Shown in pieces: positions 22,791 to 30,039 of a stretch of 36,189 nucleotides of DNA. The stretch comes from Flavobacterium frigoritolerans. GTDB taxonomy: Bacteria; Bacteroidota; Bacteroidia; Flavobacteriales; Flavobacteriaceae. Numbering within the stretch: the first letter of the stretch is position 1; every line of letters begins with the position of its first letter. The notes beneath the pieces are model-generated. The model worked only from the letters and a program-made list of their open reading frames with translations. It made no database searches and was not told where the DNA came from. The stretch covers positions 1-36,189 of the forward strand of contig NZ_JAOZEV010000024.1 of assembly GCF_025847275.1 (NCBI RefSeq), given 5' to 3'. A program made the translations under genes and the position numbers.

Positions 22791-23672
22791 ATGAAAAAAA
22801 CATTCTACATCTTTATCTTCCTTTTATTTACCAATTCTAATTTTGCTCAAACAAAAAACGAGCAAACTACAGATGAAAATCAGCCAATAGTTCTTGGAAT
22901 TACAGATAAACTAAAATCGACCGAACTTGGCGAGACAAGAACAATAAACATATACTTACCCGAAGGGTATAATAAAAAAGACAACGTAAAATATCCGGTA
23001 ATATATATCCTGGATGGTGGTGTCGAAGAAGACTTTATTCATATTACAGGAATCGTTCGATTTAATACCCAATCATGGATTGCAAGATTTCCAAAGTCAA
23101 TTGTTGTAGGTATCGAGAATACAAACCGAAGACGTGATTTTACATTTTCCGTTCCCAATTTAGACTTTGTTGAAAAAATGGGATTCAAGAAAAAAAGCTT
23201 TCCTCAATACGGCGGATCTGATAAATACATTGCTTTTCTAGAAAAAGAATTACAACCTTACATCAATAAAAAATTCAATACAAGCAATCATAATACTGTT
23301 ATCGGCGAATCATTGGCTGGGCTTTTGGCAACCGAAATTTTATTAAAACACCGAAATCTATTTGACAATTATATCATCATTGCTCCAAGTTTATGGTGGG
23401 GTGATCAATCCTTATTAGCAGAAGCTCCTAAATTGCTTAAAGCAAAAGATAACAAAACTGTACATGTATATATTGCTGCCTGCAACAAAGAGGAAGACAA
23501 AACAATGTATGATGATGCGTTATCCTTAAGCGAAACGCTAAAGCAAAATGACGAAAAGAATACTAAAGTCTATTATGATTATATCCAAAATGAAATTCAC
23601 GCGACTGTAATACATCAAGGTGTTTACAATGCTTTTAAAGCTTTTTATCCTAAAACTATTTACGAGAAATAA
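22791..23672 (+). CDS. Secreted putative esterase (PF00756-like)
   Basis: A 293-residue protein with a signal peptide (1-20, ending NFAQ). The alpha/beta-hydrolase features are YPVIYILDGG (about 68-77), Ser174 as nucleophile in IGESLAGLLA (171-180), and a likely catalytic His270 in NEIHATVIH. This order fits the esterase-D/enterochelin-esterase-like family, which includes ferulic acid and S-formylglutathione hydrolases. The signal peptide argues for a periplasmic or extracellular role. The catalytic Asp was not pinned down. It sits in an operon after the DinB-like gene. Confidence 0.85.
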   Translation: MKKTFYIFIFLLFTNSNFAQTKNEQTTDENQPIVLGITDKLKSTELGETRTINIYLPEGYNKKDNVKYPVIYILDGGVEEDFIHITGIVRFNTQSWIARFPKSIVVGIENTNRRRDFTFSVPNLDFVEKMGFKKKSFPQYGGSDKYIAFLEKELQPYINKKFNTSNHNTVIGESLAGLLATEILLKHRNLFDNYIIIAPSLWWGDQSLLAEAPKLLKAKDNKTVHVYIAACNKEEDKTMYDDALSLSETLKQNDEKNTKVYYDYIQNEIHATVIHQGVYNAFKAFYPKTIYEK

Positions 23673-23708
23673 AATCATTATAACCTTAATAATATAAATT
23701 TTAAAATC

Positions 23709-24350
23709 ATGACCGAAGATCAAGAATACATATACGATTCATTAGTGAACCAAATAAAAATGGGATTTTTTCCTGTTGATGAAATTAAAGATATGATTTT
23801 GGAACAAGTCGAAGATGAAGGGATGGAAGATGATGTCTCAGAAAAATGGATTAATACAACTATTGATTCCGAATTTAAAAAACACCTAGAAGCAAGCAAA
23901 AATTGGAAATCGCCAACAGATACCGAAAGACTTGTAAAAGCTTTTAATGAATTGAGCGAATCAAATATTATTGCGCTTCATAATGCTGGTTACACTACCA
24001 GTGAAGGCGAATATGAAGTTGTTGAGGTAGAAATAGAATTAAGAAAACAACAAGTACAATCAGATGGATATTGTTTTTACCATCAACAGGATTTAGAAAG
24101 AGCCATTGACCCTGAAAGCAGAAACTTAATGATTGCTTTTCAGAAAATCGACAATTCGGATAATTCGGTTACAATCGAAGTAGGTGAAAAAGTAGCTGAG
24201 AAACTAAAAGATAATGGCTTCGAAATAATTTGGGACGGAACTGCTCTAACCAAAATTGAGATTCCGAATTTTGATTGGCAGAAAGTTTATAGCGACTCCG
24301 ATGAGGATTTACTAAATCATAATAGAGTGTTGCAGTTTATGGTATTGTAA
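23709..24350 (+). CDS. Hypothetical acidic protein (DUF6891-like)
   Basis: A 213-residue acidic protein (many Glu and Asp), no signal peptide. It starts MTEDQEYIYDSLVNQIKMGF and contains SNIIALHNAGYTTSEGEYEV (about 78-97), which resembles the DUF6891 family (my recollection, not verified), then QQDLERAIDPESRNLMIAF (about 115-133). It has a C-terminal NFDWQKVY stretch. The function is unknown. It lies 36 bp after the esterase gene and is probably the last gene of that operon. The following region is full of short repeats. Confidence 0.7.
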   Translation: MTEDQEYIYDSLVNQIKMGFFPVDEIKDMILEQVEDEGMEDDVSEKWINTTIDSEFKKHLEASKNWKSPTDTERLVKAFNELSESNIIALHNAGYTTSEGEYEVVEVEIELRKQQVQSDGYCFYHQQDLERAIDPESRNLMIAFQKIDNSDNSVTIEVGEKVAEKLKDNGFEIIWDGTALTKIEIPNFDWQKVYSDSDEDLLNHNRVLQFMVL

Positions 24351-24360
24351 TACCGTTAGA

Positions 24361-24500
24361 AACTCCGTAATCTTAGTCAAAGCTCAAGTTTAAAGTTGTT
24401 CTGCGCATTTTGTCATTTCTGACAAGTTTGGGGATTATTTTGTGTAAAACTAAAGTTCCTTACTGTCTTGGTAAAAGAACTTTGACAAAGAGTAAAACTA
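24361..24500. repeat. Repeat element with TTTGTCAAAG-type ends
   Basis: AACTCCGTAATCTTAGTCAAAG (about 24361-24382; part quoted) and AACTTTGACAAAGAGTAAAA (24479-24498) form imperfect inverted ends about 140 bp apart. The right end matches the repeat at 25052-25075, and the left end matches the ACTCCGTAA/TTACGGAGT context at 10825-10835. It is a degenerate member of the family seen as a perfect palindrome at 10776-10812. Confidence 0.5.
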
Positions 24501-24583
24501 AAAAATCAACTAGTATCTTATCGAAGTAACCTGTTTTTTACTGAAAATTATTTTGGAAAAGAATTTTTAAATACCTTTGAATT

Positions 24584-25000
24584 ATGAGCACAGCAACAAA
24601 ACCAAAACATATTGGCAGAAATATAAGTCGAATCAGAGAACTTCGAGGGATGAAACAAGAAGCACTTGCCGACGCAATTGGCATAAGCCAACAATCTATT
24701 TCGAATATTGAATCAAGTGAAACCGTTGATAAAGAAAAACTCATAGAAATTGCAAAAGCGCTTGGAGTATCTGTGGAAGGAATAAAAAATTTTTCGGAAG
24801 AAAATGTCATTAATTATTTCAATAATTTTTATGACAATAGTAGTGGCGGAAATGGAATATTTAATCCTACTCAATGCACATTCAATCCTTTGGACAAATT
24901 AATTGAATCTTACGATGAAAACAAAAAGCTTTATGAGCGTTTATTACAAGCTGAAAAAGATAAAATTGAATATTTAGAAAATTCACTAAAAGGAAAATAG
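24584..25000 (+). CDS. XRE-family transcriptional regulator
   Basis: A 138-residue protein with a Cro/CI-type helix-turn-helix at about 12-66 (RNISRIRELRGMKQEALADA, then ISQQSISNIES). The C-terminal part (about 105-138) is a Lys/Glu-rich coiled coil (LIESYDENKKLYERLLQAEK). This HTH-plus-coiled-coil plan resembles the island regulator at 895, although the sequences differ. It has no ligand or peptidase domain. TTTGTCAAAG repeats lie on both sides (24361-24500 and 25029-25063). No obvious target gene is nearby. Confidence 0.9.
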   Translation: MSTATKPKHIGRNISRIRELRGMKQEALADAIGISQQSISNIESSETVDKEKLIEIAKALGVSVEGIKNFSEENVINYFNNFYDNSSGGNGIFNPTQCTFNPLDKLIESYDENKKLYERLLQAEKDKIEYLENSLKGK

Positions 25001-25028
25001 CCTTCAAAAAATAATTAATCCACGTACA

Positions 25029-25063
25029 ATCTTTGTCAATTTTTTTTTCACTTTGACAAAGAT
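25029..25063. repeat. TTTGTCAA/TTGACAAAG inverted repeat after the XRE gene
   Basis: ATCTTTGTCAA (25029-25039) and TTGACAAAGAT (25053-25063) are exact complements around a T-rich 13-nt loop. It may also act as a terminator for the XRE gene, since the stop is 29 bp upstream. Confidence 0.6.
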
Positions 25064-25134
25064 GAAACTAAAAAATCCGTTTATTCCTAAGAGTAAATGG
25101 ATTTTTTGTTTTTGTCATTCCCTTCGGTCGGGCT

Positions 25135-25152
25135 TCCCGATAGCTATCGGGA
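25135..25152. repeat. 18-bp perfect palindrome
   Basis: TCCCGATAGCTATCGGGA is its own reverse complement, and CTTCGGTCGGGCT-type sequence precedes it. I recall this motif as a common intergenic repeat in Flavobacterium and relatives; that is unverified. Confidence 0.7.
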
Positions 25153-25458
25153 CACTATATCTTTTTATTTTTAAAGGAAAAATAAAAAAGGATATCGTTC
25201 TTATCCCTAACCCAACCTTGGGTTATTAAATAGAGGTTATATTATGTAGATGCCCTGCTGTGCGTCTCTACAGAAAACCTTTGTCCCTTTGAACCTTTTT
25301 AGAACCTTTGCTTCTTAGAGCCTCAGAACCTTAAAAACATTTTACAAAAACATTAACATTACACTTATTCTTACAAGCATAAAATCACATTATATTTGAT
25401 TCATCTTTTTAGAACTATCTAAAAATGAAATCATCAACATTCAAAAAAACCTAACAAA

Positions 25459-25671
25459 ATGACAAAAGTAATCACTGTTCTAACTATTGCTCTATTTAGC
25501 ATGGGCGTAAGTGCTCAAGAAGCTAATCCAACTGCTAAAAAAGAATCTACAACAAAAACGATGAGCAAGGCTGATATTGAAAAATGTAAAGCTAAATGCA
25601 AAGCCGATGGAAAAAAATGTGATAAAGACATGGCTAAAAAAGATGCCAAAAAATGTTGCTCAAAAAAGTAA
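25459..25671 (+). CDS. Small secreted Lys/Cys-rich peptide
   Basis: A 70-residue protein: signal peptide 1-20 (ends VSAQ), then a 50-residue mature part with 17 Lys and five Cys (C43, C47, C54, C66, C67). The Cys pattern is Cx3C, x6, C, x11, CC. After maturation the peptide would be small, basic and either disulfide-linked or metal-binding in the periplasm. I do not recognise a family. It is monocistronic, with a strong terminator beginning about 18 bp after its stop. No export or modification genes are adjacent, so a bacteriocin call is not supported. A metal-buffering or envelope role is equally possible. Confidence 0.8.
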   Translation: MTKVITVLTIALFSMGVSAQEANPTAKKESTTKTMSKADIEKCKAKCKADGKKCDKDMAKKDAKKCCSKK

Positions 25672-25688
25672 TCCTTTTTTAAGTTCAT

Positions 25689-25722
25689 AAAAAAAGCTTC
25701 AGGAAACTGAAGCTTTTTTTTA
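25689..25722. terminator. Bidirectional terminator between convergent genes
   Basis: AAAAAGCTTCAG and CTGAAGCTTTTT pair around a GAAA tetraloop (25703-25706), with an A-run before the stem and a T-run after it. It can therefore end transcription both from the Lys/Cys-rich peptide gene and from the convergent thioesterase-like gene. Confidence 0.9.
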
Positions 25723-25743
25723 TATCTCATTATTTGATGCATT

Positions 25744-26196
25744 TTATTTCACTCTAACACTCCACTCAAAATCCATTTCAGATACTTGAATTCCCTTTTC
25801 ATCAGTTCCTATAGATTTCATCCAGAAGGTTTGTCCCTCTCCAGTTTCAATTGTTCTTTGTATGGCTTCGGCTATTAAATGACCATCGTTGCATACAAAT
25901 GTTATACGCCCAGTTGCTTTTTTGGTGAAGTTCCCTTTGTTATTGGCTACAAGCATCGAAATTTTACGTCCGCTTTTTTGAATTTCAGATATTACCAATG
26001 CTCCTGTCGTAAGCTCAGCAGCCATGGCTTGTACTGCAAAATACATAGAATTGAATGGATTCTGATTTATCCAACGGTGCTTTACCGTTACGACGCATTT
26101 ATTCTCGTCGATTTCTTTTACACGTACCCCACAAATAAAGGCCGATGGTAATTTGAATAATACAAATTTGTTGAGTTTAGAAACTGAAATTGCCAT
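25744..26196 (-). CDS. DUF4442/hotdog-fold thioesterase-like protein
   Basis: A 150-residue protein. The start MAISVSKLNKFVLFKLPSAF and the block HRWINQNPFNSMYFAVQAMA (near 47-66) match DUF4442, a hotdog-fold family related to acyl-CoA thioesterases. NPFNSMYFAVQ corresponds to the active-site helix region. The ORF can be opened 26 codons earlier (26274), but those residues are hydrophobic and unlike the family, so the ATG at 26196 was used. No substrate is assigned. It is convergent with the Lys/Cys-rich peptide gene. Confidence 0.85.
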   Translation of the reverse strand: MAISVSKLNKFVLFKLPSAFICGVRVKEIDENKCVVTVKHRWINQNPFNSMYFAVQAMAAELTTGALVISEIQKSGRKISMLVANNKGNFTKKATGRITFVCNDGHLIAEAIQRTIETGEGQTFWMKSIGTDEKGIQVSEMDFEWSVRVK

Positions 26197-26391
26197 TAGA
26201 TTTATTTTTTTATGTAAAAATACAAAAAAACTATGCACGCACAATAAATTGTTTTCACTTTCATAAATTACCAATAAATACGGTTACTCCCACTGATTTT
26301 CAATGCTTTTTTGAATGAATCCAAATTTTAAACTTGTTAAAATTTTGTTAATAATTAGTACTATGTAAAACAAGATACTGTCTTTTAGACA

Positions 26392-26399
26392 TATATTTG
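26392..26399 (+). promoter_or_regulatory. Candidate -7 box of the DUF4870 gene
   Basis: TATATTTG matches TAnnTTTG, 29 bp before the ATG at 26428. No TTG lies at the proper upstream spacing. An initiation site near 26405 would leave a very short leader for the alternative ATG at 26416, which favours 26428. Confidence 0.4.
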
Positions 26400-26427
26400 T
26401 ATAAGAAATTACTATATGCTTTTAATC

Positions 26428-26907
26428 ATGGAAACAACAACACCACTAATCATGGAAACATCATCAGAAAGAAACACGGCTACGTTTACTCATTTGAGTA
26501 CATTAACTCAATATTTTATTCCTTTTGGGAATTATATCTTCCCAACATTAATATGGTCGAGTAAAAAAGACAAATCAGAATTTGTAAATCATCATGGTAA
26601 ACAAGCTTTAAATTTTCAATTGAGTTTGTTGTTATACACTTTGATTCTTGCTTTAATTGCTATTCCAATTTTTGTTTTTGTAATCTTTAAGAACATTCCG
26701 ATGGATGTAATTATCAATGACAATGATTTTACAATGAATAATTTTAATCTTAGCGACAATATCGGAATCTTAAGTATTGGAGTATTGGCAATTTTAATTT
26801 TTGGAATGCTAAAAGTAGTTGAGTTCTTTTTAGTTATTTATGCATCAATAAAAGCTTCAAACGGAGAATTATATAAATATCCGCTTACGATTCCTTTTAT
26901 TAAATAA
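26428..26907 (+). CDS. DUF4870 membrane protein
   Basis: A 159-residue protein from the ATG at 26428; an ATG at 26416 is also in frame and one at 26452 is closer to the conserved domain. The DUF4870 domain starts near HLSTLTQYFIPFGNYIFPTL. It includes FVNHHGKQALNFQ, its most conserved stretch, then three hydrophobic segments and the C-terminal NGELYKYPLTIPFIK. It is an inner-membrane protein of unknown function. It lies directly upstream of padR/PspC genes, the position in which DUF4870 genes are often found in this phylum (my recollection). It may belong to the same envelope-stress group. Confidence 0.85.
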   Translation: METTTPLIMETSSERNTATFTHLSTLTQYFIPFGNYIFPTLIWSSKKDKSEFVNHHGKQALNFQLSLLLYTLILALIAIPIFVFVIFKNIPMDVIINDNDFTMNNFNLSDNIGILSIGVLAILIFGMLKVVEFFLVIYASIKASNGELYKYPLTIPFIK

Positions 26908-27156
26908 CGCTTATCCTTCGGCTTAAGTTTATCCTAAGCGGAATCGAATGGACTCAGGATGGCAAGATAAAAAGTTAAAAGTTATATACAATATATGAGC
27001 CTAGCCCTGATAGAAGCGGCATCCTTTTTCTGGCTCCTTTTGCCAGAAAAAGATATAGCGGAGAGCAGGAAATAGCTTCAAAAAAATCATCAATCAATCA
27101 CAATCAATCATCGATCAAAAAACGAAACGTCAATCTAAACAAAACAAAATGAAATT
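26908..27156. other. Intergenic stretch before padR with a structured repeat
   Basis: There is no gene. A GCTTA...TAAGC hairpin (about 26921-26939) follows the DUF4870 stop, the structured repeat described at 26997-27079 comes next, and an AT-rich leader with ATCAATCA repeats (about 27087-27113) runs up to padR. Confidence 0.6.
26997..27079 (+). ncRNA. Possible structured RNA or REP-like hairpin element
   Basis: An 11-bp perfect stem, CTTTTTCTGGC (27024-27034) with GCCAGAAAAAG (27042-27052), is embedded in symmetric flanks. On the left is AGCCCTGATAGAAGCGGCAT and on the right is GATATAGCGGAGAGCAGGAA. The outer AGC-CCTG (27003-27009) can pair with CAGG (27066-27069) and GCT (27075-27077) around a small bulge. 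Both arms carry GCGG. I recall this flank pair recurring near Flavobacterium genes, with the inner stem varying, but its name and function are not known to me. It could be a dispersed mobile repeat rather than a functional RNA. Confidence 0.45.
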
Positions 27157-27489
27157 ATGAACATTGAAAACACAAAAGCACAGATGCGCAAAGGTGTTCT
27201 TGAGTTTTGTATCTTATCTGTACTGAAAGAAAAAGATGCTTATACATCGGAAATATTAGACACTTTGAAAAACGCAAAATTACTGGTTGTAGAAGGAACT
27301 ATTTATCCTTTATTAACCAGATTGAAAAATGACGGTTTACTTAATTATCGTTGGGAAGAATCGACTTCGGGACCACCACGAAAATATTATGGATTAACCG
27401 AAATAGGTCAAACATTTTTAAACGAACTAAATGGTACCTGGAATGAACTTTCGGATGCTGTAACACTAATCACCAATCAAAAACAATAG
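27157..27489 (+). CDS. PadR-family transcriptional regulator
   Basis: A 110-residue winged-helix protein of the PadR family. RKGVLEFCILSVLKEKDAYT (11-30), LLVVEGTIYPLLTRLKNDGL (about 43-62) and GPPRKYYGLTEIGQTFL (68-84) are family blocks. PadR proteins are repressors, often of a neighbouring membrane or stress operon. The PspC gene begins 2 bp after its stop. It is likely to regulate its own operon (padR-PspC-DUF2807) in response to a ligand or envelope signal. The operator is not seen. Confidence 0.92.
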   Translation: MNIENTKAQMRKGVLEFCILSVLKEKDAYTSEILDTLKNAKLLVVEGTIYPLLTRLKNDGLLNYRWEESTSGPPRKYYGLTEIGQTFLNELNGTWNELSDAVTLITNQKQ

Positions 27490-27491
27490 TC

Positions 27492-29216
27492 ATGAACAAA
27501 ACTGTAAATATTAACTTAGGAGGCATGTTCTTTCACATTGATGAAGATGCATACTTGAAACTGACGCGCTATTTTGACGCTATAAAACGTTCTTTGGGTA
27601 ACTCTTCTGGTAAAGACGAAATTATTAAAGACATTGAAATGCGTGTATCGGAATTATTAACCGAAAAACAAAAAAGCGAAAAACACGTTGTGGGTTTAAA
27701 AGATGTGGATGAGGTTATTGCAGTAATGGGACAACCTGAAGACTACATTCTAGAGGAAGAAGCTAATTCATCTAATCAATCATTTAGCGACTCTGGAACC
27801 AGAAAAACTAAAAAATTATACCGTGATAAAGAAAAAGGTATGATTGGTGGTGTAGCAACTGGTTTAGGACATTATTTTGGAATAGATGCTGTTTGGTTAA
27901 AAATCATGTTCTTGATATTTGTTTTTGCTGGATTTGGAACTGGAATTGTAGCATATATCGTTTTATGGATTGTAACTCCCGAAGCTGTAACAACTTCGGA
28001 AAAACTAGAAATGACTGGTGAGCCTGTTACAATTTCGAATATCGAAAAAAAGGTACGTGAAGAGATTGAGTCTCTTTCGGATAAATTTAAAAATGCCGAT
28101 TACGATAAAATGGGAAACCAGGTAAAGTCGGGTGCTGAAAGAATAGGAAGTGGTTTTAGTGATTTCATTATGACTGTCTTTAAAATTTTTGCTAAGTTTT
28201 TAGGAATTATTTTAATCATCTCAGGACTAACAGTATTAATATTTTTACTAATCGGAGTTTTTACTCTAGGAACGAATCTTTTTATTGAATTTCCTTGGCA
28301 AAACTTTGTAGATGCTGGAAACTTTACTGACTACCCTATCTGGATGTTTGGCTTATTAATGTTCTTTGCTATTGGAATTCCATTTTTCTTTATGACGCTA
28401 TTAGGTTTTAAATTATTGGCTCCAAACATGAAATCTATAGGTAACATTGCAAAATATACCTTACTTGCTATTTGGATCATTGCAATGGCATTAGCAATAA
28501 GTATTGGAATAAAACAAGCTACTGAGGTTTCATATGAAAACAAAACAGTACAAAAACATCCTATAAACATTAAAACTACTGATACTCTTTTCGTAAAGTT
28601 TAAGTATAATGATTATTATGCTAAAGACTTAAATCATCGTAATGATTTCGAATTTGTGCAAGACTCTGCAAACAACCAATTGATATATTCTACCAATATA
28701 AGTTTGCATGTATTACATACTGACGAAAAAACAGCTTACATTCAAATCGAAAAAAATGCCAGAGGAAAATCTTTTATAGATGCTAAAGAAAGAGCAGATA
28801 AAATAAATTATAAATTTGAAATAAAAGGAAATCAACTAATACTTGACAACTATCTTTTAACTGATGTTAAAAACAAATTCAGAGATCAAGAAGTAAACAT
28901 ATACTTATACTTACCTGAAGGTCAATTACTAAAACCAGACGCATCAGTAGAAGATTATGATGAATCTGATGATAATTTCTTTAATTTACATTTTAGTTCA
29001 GACGATTATATCTATAAAGCAGGTAGTTCTAAAGTTAAATGTTTAAACTGTCCTATATCAGAAAATGAATTTGATGATGTAGATAATGATACCAACCCGA
29101 ACGATACTATAAATGAAGTTTCGGTTAAAATAAATGGAAAAGAAGTTCTGAACGGAAAAAAAACTTCAGGACACTTAACTACAGATAAAAACGGAGTTAT
29201 AATTAAAATTAACTAA
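27492..29216 (+). CDS. PspC-domain membrane protein
   Basis: A 574-residue protein. An N-terminal domain (about 1-90) includes DIEMRVSELLTEKQ. A PspC domain at 107-165 has the conserved LYRDKEKGMIGGVATGLGHY and ends in a membrane helix (about 137-160). More membrane helices follow (about 230-258, 283-307, 318-342). The C-terminal 230 residues are probably periplasmic, with two Cys (KCLNCP) that could form a disulfide. This resembles the Bacteroidetes PspC family expected to work with PadR in envelope stress. The start was chosen 2 bp after the padR stop. The DUF2807 lipoprotein gene starts 2 bp after its stop. Confidence 0.9.
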   Translation: MNKTVNINLGGMFFHIDEDAYLKLTRYFDAIKRSLGNSSGKDEIIKDIEMRVSELLTEKQKSEKHVVGLKDVDEVIAVMGQPEDYILEEEANSSNQSFSDSGTRKTKKLYRDKEKGMIGGVATGLGHYFGIDAVWLKIMFLIFVFAGFGTGIVAYIVLWIVTPEAVTTSEKLEMTGEPVTISNIEKKVREEIESLSDKFKNADYDKMGNQVKSGAERIGSGFSDFIMTVFKIFAKFLGIILIISGLTVLIFLLIGVFTLGTNLFIEFPWQNFVDAGNFTDYPIWMFGLLMFFAIGIPFFFMTLLGFKLLAPNMKSIGNIAKYTLLAIWIIAMALAISIGIKQATEVSYENKTVQKHPINIKTTDTLFVKFKYNDYYAKDLNHRNDFEFVQDSANNQLIYSTNISLHVLHTDEKTAYIQIEKNARGKSFIDAKERADKINYKFEIKGNQLILDNYLLTDVKNKFRDQEVNIYLYLPEGQLLKPDASVEDYDESDDNFFNLHFSSDDYIYKAGSSKVKCLNCPISENEFDDVDNDTNPNDTINEVSVKINGKEVLNGKKTSGHLTTDKNGVIIKIN

Positions 29217-29218
29217 TC

Positions 29219-29959
29219 ATGATCAAGATAATTATTTGTTTTACCAAGTTTATAGTTGTTGCTTTAACAGCTTTGTTATTTGCTTCTTGCAACTTTTCGT
29301 CCAACTTTAAATCAATAAATGGAAGCGGAAACGTTGTTACTGAGAAACGAAATGTTCAGGGAGATTTTGAAAATGTATCTGTTAGCAATGCTATAGATCT
29401 TGTAATTGAACAATCAGACAAAACAGAAATCTCTGTAGAAGCTGATGATAATTTAATAAATAAAATAACTACTAAGATTGAAGGAAACACTCTAGTAATT
29501 AAATGTGACTATAATTCTTTTAGCAACATAAAATCTAAAAAAGTTATTGTAAAAATGCCAATCATTACTAACATAAAAGCTTCGAGCGCATCTACTGTAA
29601 AAAGCATAAACGTTATAAGAGGAGAAGATATTAACTTAGATGCATCTAGTGCTGCAAATATGAATGTAAATATCGAATCGGATGCCGTTACTTGCGAAAC
29701 AAGCAGTGCTAGTAATATCGTTATTGAAGGGAAAGCATTAAAATTAAATGCATCTGCTTCTAGCGGAAGCGGTATCGAAGCAAAGAGAATGTTGGCAAAT
29801 GATATTGACGCACAAGCTTCCAGCGGCGCTTCAATACATGTACATCCTATTTTAAGCTTAAAAGCAAAAGCTAGTAGCGGAGGGAACATTAATTACAACT
29901 CTATTCCTAAATCTATCGAGAAGAAATCGAGTTCTGGAGGAAGTATCGATCAGGAGTAA
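29219..29959 (+). CDS. DUF2807 lipoprotein (head-GIN type)
   Basis: A 246-residue lipoprotein. The signal sequence ends in LFASC (lipid Cys24). The mature protein is repeats of short beta strands rich in S/A/N, such as NIKASSASTVKSINV (about 117-131) and DIDAQASSGASIHVHP, as in the DUF2807 right-handed beta-helix. GSGNVVTEKRNV marks the head. DUF2807 proteins in this phylum commonly follow PspC genes. It is anchored in the outer or inner membrane and its ligand is unknown. A terminator-like hairpin at 29987-30015 separates it from a second DUF2807 gene. Confidence 0.88.
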   Translation: MIKIIICFTKFIVVALTALLFASCNFSSNFKSINGSGNVVTEKRNVQGDFENVSVSNAIDLVIEQSDKTEISVEADDNLINKITTKIEGNTLVIKCDYNSFSNIKSKKVIVKMPIITNIKASSASTVKSINVIRGEDINLDASSAANMNVNIESDAVTCETSSASNIVIEGKALKLNASASSGSGIEAKRMLANDIDAQASSGASIHVHPILSLKAKASSGGNINYNSIPKSIEKKSSSGGSIDQE

Positions 29960-29986
29960 TACATAAATAGTCCTTAAAATTACATT

Positions 29987-30015
29987 AATCATCCATCGAA
30001 AGTGGATGATTTTTT
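29987..30015 (+). terminator. Terminator overlapping the start of a promoter
   Basis: AATCATCCA (29987-29995) pairs with TGGATGATT (30003-30011) around TCGAAAG, followed by T residues. The T-run continues into TATATTTG (30016-30023), a -7-type sequence ahead of the second DUF2807 gene. Confidence 0.7.
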
Positions 30016-30023
30016 TATATTTG
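30016..30023 (+). promoter_or_regulatory. Candidate -7 box for the second DUF2807 gene
   Basis: TATATTTG matches TAnnTTTG, 16 bp before the ATG at 30040. It directly follows a terminator T-run, so the second DUF2807 gene may have its own transcript. A matching TTG was not found. Confidence 0.4.
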
Positions 30024-30039
30024 TAAAAAACTAAATTTA

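Larger units (their letters stand above)
25001..25458. other. Non-coding stretch packed with short palindromes
   Basis: There is no gene here. Successive features are the TTTGTCAA/TTGACAAAG inverted repeat (25029-25063), the 18-bp palindrome at 25135-25152, TAACCCAA-CC-TTGGGTTA (25208-25225), an imperfect TGTAGA...TCTACA repeat (25245-25272) and AGAACCTTT/CTCAGAACC sequence (about 25300-25335). An AT-rich leader then runs to 25459. The palindromes may be dispersed REP-like repeats. Confidence 0.6.

Noticed and set aside
25459..25671. Bacteriocin precursor with neighbouring export genes
   Set aside because: The peptide is small, basic and Cys-rich, but no modification, immunity or ABC-export genes lie next to it and there is no double-glycine leader.
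25515..25742. 75-residue minus-strand ORF overlapping the Lys/Cys-rich peptide gene
   Set aside because: It crosses the bidirectional terminator and runs antisense to a gene with a clear signal peptide.
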